64,000 nucleotides of DNA from Rheinheimera pacifica (GTDB lineage Bacteria; Pseudomonadota; Gammaproteobacteria; Enterobacterales; Alteromonadaceae), in the NCBI RefSeq assembly GCF_024809855.1, contig NZ_JANUEM010000015.1:1-64000 (forward strand). The letters run 5' to 3'. How positions within the stretch are numbered: position 1 is the stretch's first letter; every line of letters starts with the position of its first letter. The notes under the pieces were generated by a model. It saw nothing but the letters and a program-made list of their open reading frames with translations, was not told the origin of the DNA and searched no databases. Of the stretch, positions 56,657 to 64,000 are shown piece by piece. Both the position numbers and the translations under genes were made by a program.

Positions 56657-56840
56657 TTCCGGCGTCTAAATAGCTGCTGGCTATAAAAAAAATATTGATA
56701 GAATAAATAAATTTAACCAGAGAAAAAGCTTGCGTTGTTCCGGTATATCTTTGCACACTGCTAAGGCGGTTAGCAGCTACTAACCCCAAACTTAACGGCG
56801 CTATTTTTCCTCAGTGTCAAGCCTTGCAAAAAGTCAAAAT

Positions 56841-56856
56841 ACACACTATCTTGTGA
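56841..56856. promoter_or_regulatory. NrdR box 1 upstream of nrdA
   Basis: ACACACTATCTTGTGA matches most positions of the NrdR consensus (ACACWATATATWGTGT). Confidence 0.75.
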
Positions 56857-56871
56857 TCACTTTCAAAAAAG

Positions 56872-56887
56872 CACCTATATGTTGTGT
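56872..56887. promoter_or_regulatory. NrdR box 2 upstream of nrdA
   Basis: CACCTATATGTTGTGT. Its centre is 31 bp from box 1, the three-turn spacing typical of paired NrdR boxes that repress nrd genes when dATP is high. Confidence 0.78.
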
Positions 56888-56977
56888 AATTAAGCAACAA
56901 TGGCTGCTGGTAAAATAGCCGTGCGCTACATGGCTGACTATAACCATTAATTACAACTGAAATGGAAAGCTGCAGCA

Positions 56978-59263
56978 ATGACTCAATCTCTTTTCGTCAC
57001 TAAACGTGATGGCCGCCGTGAAGCCTTAGATCTGGATAAAATTCACCGCGTTATTACCTGGGCCGCCGAAGGTTTGTCGAATGTCTCGGTATCTCAGGTT
57101 GAGCTAAAGTCTCATATTCAGTTTTACGATGGTATTAAATCTGAAGACATCCACGAAACTATTATTAAGGCCGCAGCAGATCTGATCTCAAAAGACAGCC
57201 CTGATTACCAGTATCTTGCTGCACGCCTGGCAGTGTTTCATTTACGGAAAAAGGCTTACGGCCAGTTTGAGCCGCCACACCTGTACGATCAGGTCGTCAA
57301 AATGGTGGAAGCCAAACGGTATGATCAGCATATTCTGGCAGATTACAGCCGTGATGAGCTGGAGCAAATGAACAGCTTTATCGACCACAGCCGTGACTTA
57401 AACTTCAGCTATGCTGCGGTCAAGCAACTGGAAGGTAAGTACCTGGTGCAAAACCGGGTAAGCGGTGAAATATACGAGAGCGCGCAGTTCCTTTATATGC
57501 TGGTTGCTGCCTGCCTGTTTGCAACGTACCCTAAATCGACCCGTTTAAGCTATGTGCGCCGTTTCTATGACGCTTGCTCTTTGTTCAAATTATCACTGCC
57601 AACCCCGATTATGTCTGGTGTGCGTACCCCTACCCGTCAGTTTAGCTCTTGTGTACTGATCGAGTGCGGTGACAGCCTGGATTCAATTAATGCAACCTCC
57701 AGCGCCATTGTTAAATATGTTAGCCAGCGCGCTGGTATTGGTATTAATGCCGGCCGTATTCGTGCACTGGGCAGTCCAATCCGTAATGGCGAAGCCTTTC
57801 ATACCGGCTGTATTCCATTTTACAAACATTTTCAGACTGCTGTTAAAAGCTGTTCGCAAGGCGGTGTCCGTGGCGGCGCAGCTACGTTATTCTACCCGTT
57901 GTGGCACTTAGAAGTGGAATCTTTGCTGGTGCTGAAAAACAACCGCGGTGTAGAAGAAAACCGCGTACGGCATCTGGATTACGGCGTGCAGTTTAACCGC
58001 CTGATGTACACCCGCCTGATTAAAGATGATTACATCACATTATTCAGCCCGTCTGATGTACCCGGCTTATACGATGCCTTTTTTGAAGATCAGGAAAAGT
58101 TTGAAGAGTTGTACGTTAAGTACGAAGCCGATACGTCTATCCGGAAAAAGCGCTTAAAGGCACTGGAATTGTTTACGCTGTTTATGCAGGAGCGCGCCAG
58201 TACCGGCCGTATCTATCTGCAAAACGTTGACCATTGCAATACCCACAGCCCGTTTAATCCGAAACTGGCGCCGGTGCGCCAGAGCAATTTGTGTCTGGAA
58301 ATTGCCCTGCCAACCAAACCTTTGAATGATGTGAATGATCCGGAAGGCGAAATAGCCCTGTGTACGCTATCAGCGTTTAACTTAGGTGCTATTGAAAACC
58401 TGAGCGAACTTGAAGAACTGGCAGAGCTGGCTGTGCGCTCATTGGATAGCTTGCTGGATTATCAGGACTACCCTATTCCGGCAGCATTTCATGCGTCTAT
58501 CAGCCGCCGCACTTTAGGTGTGGGTGTCATTAATTACGCTTATTATCTGGCGAAAAATGGCGTTAAATACTCAGATGGTTCAGCCAATGGTTTAACGCAC
58601 CGTACTTTTGAAGCTATTCAGTACTATCTGCTCAAAGCGTCGAATAAGCTGGCACAGGAGTTTGGCGCCTGCCCTAAATTTAATGAAACCACTTATGCTC
58701 AGGGCATACTGCCAATTGATAGCTATAAGAAAGATCTTGATAAAGTCTGCAACGAGCCACTACTGCTGGATTGGGAACAGCTGCGTAAAGACATTCTGAA
58801 TCATGGTTTGCGTAACTCCACGCTGTCGGCATTAATGCCGTCAGAAACTTCGTCACAAATTTCCAATGCTACTAACGGCATTGAACCACCACGCGGCCAT
58901 ATCAGCGTAAAAGCCAGTAAGGACGGTATTTTAAAGCAGGTAGTGCCGGAATATGAGCGTCTGAAAAACCAGTATGAGCTGTTGTGGGATATTCCGAACA
59001 ACACCGGTTATATCTCGCTGGTGGCAATTATGCAGAAATTTATCGACCAGACCATTTCTGCTAACACTAACTATGACCCGAATAAGTTTGACGGCGGCAA
59101 AGTACCAATGAAGCTGTTACTGCAAGACTTACTGTCGGCGTATAAGCTGGGTGTAAAAACCATGTACTACCACAACACCCGTGACGGCGCATCTGATATG
59201 CAGGAAGATATTAAACCCCAAGTAGAAGATGATGGCTGCGCAGGCGGCGCCTGTAAAATTTAA
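56978..59263 (+). CDS. nrdA: class Ia ribonucleotide reductase, alpha subunit
   Basis: 761 residues, same as E. coli. N-terminal ATP-cone (about 5-95, starting FVTKRDGRREALDLDKIHRV), active-site cysteines in QFSSCVLIE and SNLCLEIALP, C-terminal redox pair CAGGAC. Reduces ribonucleoside diphosphates with NrdB radical. Regulated by NrdR boxes upstream. Confidence 0.98.
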   Translation: MTQSLFVTKRDGRREALDLDKIHRVITWAAEGLSNVSVSQVELKSHIQFYDGIKSEDIHETIIKAAADLISKDSPDYQYLAARLAVFHLRKKAYGQFEPPHLYDQVVKMVEAKRYDQHILADYSRDELEQMNSFIDHSRDLNFSYAAVKQLEGKYLVQNRVSGEIYESAQFLYMLVAACLFATYPKSTRLSYVRRFYDACSLFKLSLPTPIMSGVRTPTRQFSSCVLIECGDSLDSINATSSAIVKYVSQRAGIGINAGRIRALGSPIRNGEAFHTGCIPFYKHFQTAVKSCSQGGVRGGAATLFYPLWHLEVESLLVLKNNRGVEENRVRHLDYGVQFNRLMYTRLIKDDYITLFSPSDVPGLYDAFFEDQEKFEELYVKYEADTSIRKKRLKALELFTLFMQERASTGRIYLQNVDHCNTHSPFNPKLAPVRQSNLCLEIALPTKPLNDVNDPEGEIALCTLSAFNLGAIENLSELEELAELAVRSLDSLLDYQDYPIPAAFHASISRRTLGVGVINYAYYLAKNGVKYSDGSANGLTHRTFEAIQYYLLKASNKLAQEFGACPKFNETTYAQGILPIDSYKKDLDKVCNEPLLLDWEQLRKDILNHGLRNSTLSALMPSETSSQISNATNGIEPPRGHISVKASKDGILKQVVPEYERLKNQYELLWDIPNNTGYISLVAIMQKFIDQTISANTNYDPNKFDGGKVPMKLLLQDLLSAYKLGVKTMYYHNTRDGASDMQEDIKPQVEDDGCAGGACKI
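57628..57635 (-). other. KOPS-like FtsK polarity octamer
   Basis: CCCTACCC on +, so GGGTAGGG on minus, pointing left to dif. Confidence 0.4.
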
Positions 59264-59275
59264 TTCCGGACTAAA

Positions 59276-59295
59276 CGGGCTACTTCGGTAGCCCG
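59276..59295 (+). other. UUCG-tetraloop hairpin between nrdA and nrdB
   Basis: CGGGCTAC-TTCG-GTAGCCCG, a very stable stem, followed only by TACTTTG. Probably a 3'-end stabiliser or partial attenuator setting the nrdA:nrdB ratio. Confidence 0.7.
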
Positions 59296-59327
59296 TACTT
59301 TGTAATGACACCCTATTAGGACGATAA

Positions 59328-60464
59328 GTGGCAATGGCGTACACAACCTTTAACCGACAAATTAACGATCAAATGAAAGAGCCAATGTTCTTCGGTAATC
59401 CGGTGAATGTTTCGCGCTATGATCAGCAAAAATACGGTATTTTCGAAAAATTGATCGAAAAACAGCTGAGCTTTTTCTGGCGGCCGGAAGAAGTTGATGT
59501 CAGTAAAGATCGGATTGACTATCAAAACCTGCCAGAGCATGAAAAGCATATTTTCATCAGTAATCTGAAATATCAAACCCTGCTGGATTCGGTACAGGGG
59601 CGCTCGCCCAATGTCGCTTTTTTGCCTATTGTCTCTTTGCCTGAGCTGGAAACCTGGATTGAAACCTGGGCTTTTAGCGAAACCATCCACAGCCGCAGTT
59701 ATACCCATATTGTGCGTAACATCAGTGCCGAGCCGCACAAAGTGTTTGACGACATTATGCTGAACGAGAAGATCCTTGAGCGCGCCGAAGATGTTACCCG
59801 CTACTACGATGACCTGATAAACGGCATTAACCTGTATCAGCGTTGCGGTGAAGGTACACACACTATTAACGGCGAAACACACAGCATCAGCCTGTACGAG
59901 TTAAAACGCCGCTTATATTTGTGCGTGATGTCGGTAAACGTGCTGGAAGCAATTCGCTTTTACGTTAGCTTCGCCTGCAGCTTCGCCTTTGCTGAGCGCG
60001 AGCTGATGGAAGGTAATGCGAAAATTATCCGTCTGATTGCCCGTGACGAAGCTCTGCATTTAACCGGCACCCAGCACATGCTGAATATTATGGCCGCCGG
60101 CGATGATGACGCCGATATGGCAAAGATTGCCAAAGAATGTGAAGAAGAAGCTTATACTATTTTCCGTAAGGCCGCCGAGCAGGAAAAAGACTGGGCGCAG
60201 TACTTATTTAAAGATGGCTCAATGATTGGCCTGAATAAAGATATTTTGTGCCAATATGTCGAATACATTACTAACAGCCGGATGCAGGCTATTGGTATGA
60301 AAGCTATTTTTCCTACCACGCAAAACCCTATTCCGTGGATCAATACCTGGCTGGTATCAGACAATGTGCAGGTGGCACCGCAAGAAGCCGAAATCAGCTC
60401 TTATCTGGTTGGCCAGATTGATAACGAAGTTGATGGTGGCGACTTCGGCGATTTCGATCTCTAA
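59328..60464 (+). CDS. nrdB: class Ia ribonucleotide reductase, beta subunit
   Basis: 378 residues from GTG 59328, which has AGGA six bases upstream; ATG 59334 (MAYTTFNRQ) gives the 376-residue length of E. coli NrdB and is equally possible. Di-iron ligands and tyrosyl radical region ([36 protein letters not shown]) are conserved. Holds the radical used by NrdA. Confidence 0.97.
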   Translation: MAMAYTTFNRQINDQMKEPMFFGNPVNVSRYDQQKYGIFEKLIEKQLSFFWRPEEVDVSKDRIDYQNLPEHEKHIFISNLKYQTLLDSVQGRSPNVAFLPIVSLPELETWIETWAFSETIHSRSYTHIVRNISAEPHKVFDDIMLNEKILERAEDVTRYYDDLINGINLYQRCGEGTHTINGETHSISLYELKRRLYLCVMSVNVLEAIRFYVSFACSFAFAERELMEGNAKIIRLIARDEALHLTGTQHMLNIMAAGDDDADMAKIAKECEEEAYTIFRKAAEQEKDWAQYLFKDGSMIGLNKDILCQYVEYITNSRMQAIGMKAIFPTTQNPIPWINTWLVSDNVQVAPQEAEISSYLVGQIDNEVDGGDFGDFDL

Positions 60465-60472
60465 GCCTGTTT

Positions 60473-60727
60473 ATGCCTGACATTAAGCTTAGCAATGGCG
60501 CTGTTATCAACTTTGATAACAGCGCACGAACTTTGCTTGATGCACTGGAGCGTGAACAATTAGAAGTAAATTTTCATTGCCGGGAAGGCTATTGTGGTGC
60601 CTGCCGCTGTAAATTACTATGCGGCGAAGTAAGTTATATTAATGAACCGCTGGCTTTTGTCCGTAAAGGTGAGTTTCTGCCTTGCTGTAGCGTTCCGGTT
60701 ACAGATATAGAAATTGAAATCCCCTGA
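60473..60727 (+). CDS. yfaE: 2Fe-2S ferredoxin YfaE
   Basis: 84 residues. Plant-type cluster ligands in CREGYCGACRCKL and, C-terminal, LPCC. Maintains the di-iron cofactor of NrdB. Eight bases after nrdB, so same transcript. Confidence 0.95.
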   Translation: MPDIKLSNGAVINFDNSARTLLDALEREQLEVNFHCREGYCGACRCKLLCGEVSYINEPLAFVRKGEFLPCCSVPVTDIEIEIP

Positions 60728-60797
60728 ACTGATGGTAATTTCTGGCGTATTCCCGCAGACTATTGATAATACTCATTGATCTTTAAGGAGATCGATA

Positions 60798-61883
60798 ATG
60801 AAAGCCTTATTGTTTTTGCTCGCCGGTGCCCTGCCAGCCAGTAACGTAGCCCAGTACGAAGAGTTGCTGGCCAAATCTCAGTTTAGCGAACTTGAGCACC
60901 AGATTTTACAACAAAGCGATTATAAGCAGCATGGCGATATCTTAGTGATCTACGCCAAAGCTCTGATTGCCCAGCAACGGCTGGAAGATGCCAATACCTT
61001 GCTTAACTTTGCCGTAGAACAATTTCCGGGTAACAGCGAGCTTAATTATCTGGCAGGCTTGAGTAAAATCCGTTTAGCGAGTAATGGTAACGTATTTTCG
61101 GCTAAAGAACGGGCTGCGCGTGGTGTGGAATTATTGCAAAAAGCCGTGATTATAAAACCTGATCACTATGCTGCCCGCCAGGCACTAATTGATTTTTATA
61201 GCGTTGCACCTGCCAATGCCGGCGGCGATAAAGAACTGGCATTGACAATGACAGAACAACTGGCAAAAGAAAATCCGGCTCAGGCATTACTGGCACAAAG
61301 CCGTATTTTGTTAAATGAAAAGAAACCCGCCGAAGCTTTGGCTCTGCTGGAACAAATGATACCAGACCCGCCTAATGCCCGCCTGCTGGCACGTAAAGCG
61401 CAAATTCTTAATGAACTGGAAGACTATGACGGCGCTTTTGACAACTACAAACTGGCGGCAGAATATGCAACCGATCTAACCGACAAATACAATGCGCTGT
61501 ACCATATTGGCCGCCTGGCAGTTATGGCCGATCAGGATGCTATGCAGGGTATTACGGCGTTGCAGCAATACCTGGAGTTTTACAGTGACAGCGAAAACAA
61601 AACCCTACCCTGGGCCACGCTGCGTCTGGCACAACTGATGTACCGTACCGGTGATAACTTCGAAGCCACCTTGTTGGTCGGCAGCCTGACACACGCCCGG
61701 GTTGCTGATGAAGAATTCAACCTTATTCTGTTAAGTTTACTCAGCGCATTAAAAGCTAAAGACGCACCAACCGTTATTGAACAACCAGAAGCGGTAACAG
61801 AGCCAATACAAGAAAAGCAGGAAGAAAAGCAAGATAACGGACAGGATCAGGCCGAAACAAAAGAAACCAAACAGGAGATCTGA
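60798..61883 (+). CDS. tetratricopeptide-repeat protein, periplasmic
   Basis: 361 residues. Short signal-like N-terminus (KALLFLLAGALPASNVA), then TPR-like helical repeats to about 320 and a Glu/Gln/Lys-rich tail (after 335). AAGGAGATCG before ATG. Family of exported TPR proteins; partner unknown. Its stop is inside a bidirectional terminator. Confidence 0.8.
   Translation: MKALLFLLAGALPASNVAQYEELLAKSQFSELEHQILQQSDYKQHGDILVIYAKALIAQQRLEDANTLLNFAVEQFPGNSELNYLAGLSKIRLASNGNVFSAKERAARGVELLQKAVIIKPDHYAARQALIDFYSVAPANAGGDKELALTMTEQLAKENPAQALLAQSRILLNEKKPAEALALLEQMIPDPPNARLLARKAQILNELEDYDGAFDNYKLAAEYATDLTDKYNALYHIGRLAVMADQDAMQGITALQQYLEFYSDSENKTLPWATLRLAQLMYRTGDNFEATLLVGSLTHARVADEEFNLILLSLLSALKAKDAPTVIEQPEAVTEPIQEKQEEKQDNGQDQAETKETKQEI
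61603..61610 (-). other. KOPS-like FtsK polarity octamer
   Basis: CCCTACCC on +, so GGGTAGGG on minus, pointing left to dif. Confidence 0.4.
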
Positions 61884-61896
61884 TGATCTCCTGTTT
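61869..61896. terminator. bidirectional terminator between the TPR gene and yceI
   Basis: Perfect 12-bp arms AAACAGGAGATC and GATCTCCTGTTT around TGAT; the TGA is the stop of the TPR gene. Confidence 0.8.
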
Positions 61897-61903
61897 CGCG
61901 GTA

Positions 61904-62473
61904 TTACTTACGAATACCTTCTACCGTTAAATCCAGCTGCACAGTGGCAGATGCCGGGCCTAAATCAGTATTAATAGCAAAGTCTTTAAGGGTTAAGGTG
62001 GTAGTACCGGCAAAACCTGCACGGTAACCGCCCCACGGGTCTTTACCCTCCCCCAGTTTTTCTGCGGCAATAACTACCTCTTTAGTCACACCATTTAAGG
62101 TAAGGTTGCCATGCAAATCAAAAGTGTCGCCTGCCTTGGGGACAATTTTAGTACTGACAAAAGTGGCTTTAGGGTGTTTGCTGACATTTAGAAAATCACC
62201 GCTGCGCAGGTGTTTATCGCGTTCGGCATGGTTAGAATCGACACTGTTAGTGTCGATAGTCAGCTGAATTTTAGAAGCTTCCAGTTTGTCAGCGTCATAG
62301 CTGAAATCACCGGAAAATGTATTAAAGCGACCATATAACCAGCTATATCCCAGGTGGCTTATTTTAAATTGCACAAAGGCATGCGCGCCTTGTGTATCAA
62401 TAACGTAGTCAGCCGCTTGCGCCGGTACTGCCATCATAGCGGCCATTGACGCAGCCAATAATAGTTTTTTCAT
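61904..62473 (-). CDS. yceI: YceI family periplasmic lipid-binding protein
   Basis: 189 residues with signal peptide 1-20 (ending VPAQA) and the YceI lipocalin-like barrel ([23 protein letters not shown]). Probably binds an isoprenoid quinone-like lipid. Downstream of yceJ (14-base gap), as in E. coli. Confidence 0.93.
   Translation of the reverse strand: MKKLLLAASMAAMMAVPAQAADYVIDTQGAHAFVQFKISHLGYSWLYGRFNTFSGDFSYDADKLEASKIQLTIDTNSVDSNHAERDKHLRSGDFLNVSKHPKATFVSTKIVPKAGDTFDLHGNLTLNGVTKEVVIAAEKLGEGKDPWGGYRAGFAGTTTLTLKDFAINTDLGPASATVQLDLTVEGIRK
62046..62053 (-). other. KOPS-like FtsK polarity octamer
   Basis: CCCTCCCC on +, so GGGGAGGG on minus, pointing left to dif. Confidence 0.4.
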
Positions 62474-62487
62474 TGTTATCTCCAGAG

Positions 62488-63036
62488 TTAAGGTTTACGC
62501 CCAAACATACGTTTTAGCGTATTGTCTTTATCAATAAAGTGATGCTTTAATGCCGCCAGACTATGTAGTACAGCCAACGTTATCAAACTGTAGGCGACAT
62601 ATTCATGCACTAAGCCTGCTATATCCGCCTGGTTGGCAAACAATGCCCCCAGCGAAGGAACCTCAAACCAGGTAAACACCGCTATTGGCCGGCCATCTTC
62701 TGTAGAAATAAGATAGCCACTTATTACCAATATAAAAATACCTAAATACAAACAAAACTGTACCGCAGCCGATGTACGTTTTTCCCAGCCTTTATGCGAT
62801 GCCAATGCTGATGGCGGAGGGCTGAAATAACGCCACAAAACGCGCAGTAGCATTGCTATGGCCAGTAAAATACCAACACTTTTATGCCAGTATGGTGCTG
62901 TTCGATACCACTCGCTGTAATAGCTCAGATCTACCATCCAAAAACCCACACCAAACAAGCCAAATACTGTTAATGCTACCAGCCAGTGCAGTACAACACT
63001 GATTAAACCATATTGGGATGAACTATTTTTCAGCAT
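62488..63036 (-). CDS. yceJ: cytochrome b561 family membrane protein
   Basis: 182 residues, four membrane helices with conserved His pairs ([37 protein letters not shown]) that ligate two b hemes. Probably passes electrons between quinol and the periplasm. Heads the yceJ-yceI pair. Confidence 0.9.
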   Translation of the reverse strand: MLKNSSSQYGLISVVLHWLVALTVFGLFGVGFWMVDLSYYSEWYRTAPYWHKSVGILLAIAMLLRVLWRYFSPPPSALASHKGWEKRTSAAVQFCLYLGIFILVISGYLISTEDGRPIAVFTWFEVPSLGALFANQADIAGLVHEYVAYSLITLAVLHSLAALKHHFIDKDNTLKRMFGRKP

Positions 63037-63154
63037 ACTGAGCTCCTGTAATTTCCTGATAATATAGCAATTTCATTAAAGTAAAATTGCAATATTCATC
63101 AAAAATAATTCTATTTATTAGAAAGATTTGCCGGTGTCATGTTTATAAAGGCGC

Positions 63155-63178
63155 AAAAAAGCCAGCATTAAGCTGGCT
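63155..63178 (-). terminator. trhO terminator
   Basis: AGCCAGC/GCTGGCT stem with a five-base loop and a six-T run on minus, 24 bases beyond the trhO stop. Confidence 0.85.
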
Positions 63179-63201
63179 CCAATCATAGCTGACGACAATA
63201 T

Positions 63202-64000
63202 TTACTCAAATTTACCATCACGAATATGCTTTTCTCCGCGCTGCCTGGCTAACTCAACCTGACGCTGGCGCTCAGCAAAGGCTGCTTTTTGCTCTGTTGT
63301 CGTATTGTCATAACAATGCGGACAGCTCAAACCTTTAACATATTTATCAGAGGTCATTTCTTCTACCGACAATGGCATACGGCAGGCATAACACTGATCA
63401 TAGCTTCCTTGTTCCAGACCATGCTTTACCGCTACGCGCTGGTCAAATACAAAGCACTCGCCTTGCCACAGGCTATTTTGTTCCGGCATTTCTTCTAAGT
63501 ATTTCAGAATACCGCCATCAAGGTGATACACCTCGTCAAAGCCTTGCTCTTTTAAAAAAGCGGTGGATTTTTCGCAGCGGATACCACCGGTACAAAACAT
63601 GGCGACTTTCTTATGTTTGGCTTTATCTAAATTCTCTGCCGCCCACTGCGGAAATTCACGAAAGGTAGTAGTGTTGGGATTTATCGCATTTTTAAAAGTG
63701 CCGATAGCCACTTCGTAGTCATTGCGGGTATCAATTAAAATGGTGTCGGGATCGCTGATCAGTTGGTTCCAGTCATCGCCTTTTACATAAGTACCGACAA
63801 TGTGCGCAGGGTTAATACCTTCTACGCCCATAGTAACAATTTCTTTTTTCAGTTTTACTTTAGTGCGGTAAAACGCCAGTTCGTTAGACAGTGATTCTTT
63901 GTAACTCATACCATCAAAGCGGCTATCAGCATTAAGCCAGGCTTTAACGGCATCCACTCCGGCACGTTCACCACAGATGGTACCATTAATACCTTCTTCA
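63202..64000 (-). CDS. trhO: tRNA uridine 5-oxyacetic acid(34)/5-hydroxylation rhodanese TrhO, 5' truncated by the window
   Basis: Oxygen-dependent hydroxylation of U34 in tRNA. The frame stays open to the window end: before the internal GTG at 63957 it reads [16 protein letters not shown], the conserved N-terminal region, so the real start is outside. Rhodanese domain with catalytic Cys in [13 protein letters not shown], and C-terminal cysteine pairs CYACRMP and CPHC. Confidence 0.95.
   Translation of the reverse strand, partial: EEGINGTICGERAGVDAVKAWLNADSRFDGMSYKESLSNELAFYRTKVKLKKEIVTMGVEGINPAHIVGTYVKGDDWNQLISDPDTILIDTRNDYEVAIGTFKNAINPNTTTFREFPQWAAENLDKAKHKKVAMFCTGGIRCEKSTAFLKEQGFDEVYHLDGGILKYLEEMPEQNSLWQGECFVFDQRVAVKHGLEQGSYDQCYACRMPLSVEEMTSDKYVKGLSCPHCYDNTTTEQKAAFAERQRQVELARQRGEKHIRDGKFE

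Noticed and set aside
1-64000. CRISPR arrays, rRNA, tRNA genes and insertion sequences
   Set aside because: No regularly spaced repeats, cloverleaf-like segments, rRNA stretches or transposase-like proteins were noticed by eye; tRNAscan or Infernal would be decisive.

Overview
The window looks like chromosome of a marine or freshwater gammaproteobacterium close to Rheinheimera and the Alteromonadales. Evidence is the conserved block gyrA-serC-aroA-cmk-rpsA-ihfB-lapA-lapB-pyrF, the HexR-controlled Entner-Doudoroff cluster next to pyk, and close similarity of many proteins (HinT, YbiT, NrdA/NrdB, GyrA, YghU) to their enterobacterial orthologues. The genus is an inference. No rRNA, tRNA, CRISPR array or transposase was seen.

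Layout. 1-9.7 kb holds fabA with a FabR-like operator, a small putative DNA-binding protein behind a perfect 20-bp palindrome, a QueD-like/M23 peptidase pair, an M61 peptidase, hinT, a thioesterase, a LytS/LytTR two-component pair, pfkA and a DMT transporter. 9.7-18.1 kb is central carbon metabolism: pyk, hexR, zwf, pgl, edd, glk and eda, with two identical 15-bp HexR palindromes. 18.2-32.3 kb carries ybiT, a Dps-family gene, an HDOD protein, malic enzyme, a DUF885 lipoprotein, a DJ-1/PfpI protein, an RNase J-like protein that seems to start at a non-standard codon, MipA/OmpV, yghU, a FemAB-like acyltransferase, a DUF938 methyltransferase and an outer-membrane barrel.

32.4-43.8 kb is the accessory region. 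A complete filamentous phage (inovirus) prophage of about 8 kb lies at 35.27-43.34 kb. In transcription order it has a repressor with two operators, a small conserved gene, a membrane protein, the replication initiator, the ssDNA-binding protein, three tiny coat proteins, pIII, pVI/DUF2523 and pI/Zot, then a structured intergenic region, a DUF3653 regulator, and a protein resembling the C-terminal domain of TolA. Its right end is a dif-like site whose first 22 bases match the E. coli dif core and XerD arm. Two orphan XerD half-sites lie to the left (33.1 and 35.27 kb), and two decayed copies of the DUF3653 gene sit between them. I read this as repeated inovirus integration at the chromosome dimer-resolution site, with the oldest insertions decayed on the left and the newest intact on the right.

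The location fits a replication terminus. Genes are mostly on + to the left of the dif site and on - to the right. All five FtsK-polarity-type octamers (GGGNAGGG) I found by eye point toward it.

43.8-64 kb returns to housekeeping genes: a K+/H+ antiporter, pyrF, lapB/lapA, ihfB, rpsA, cmk, aroA, serC, gyrA, ubiG, nrdA/nrdB/yfaE with paired NrdR boxes, a TPR protein, yceI/yceJ and trhO (cut by the window end).

The best candidate for something undescribed is the phage-borne TolA-III-like protein. TolA-III is the cell-side receptor domain for filamentous phage pIII, so a secreted copy could act as a receptor decoy or superinfection-exclusion factor.
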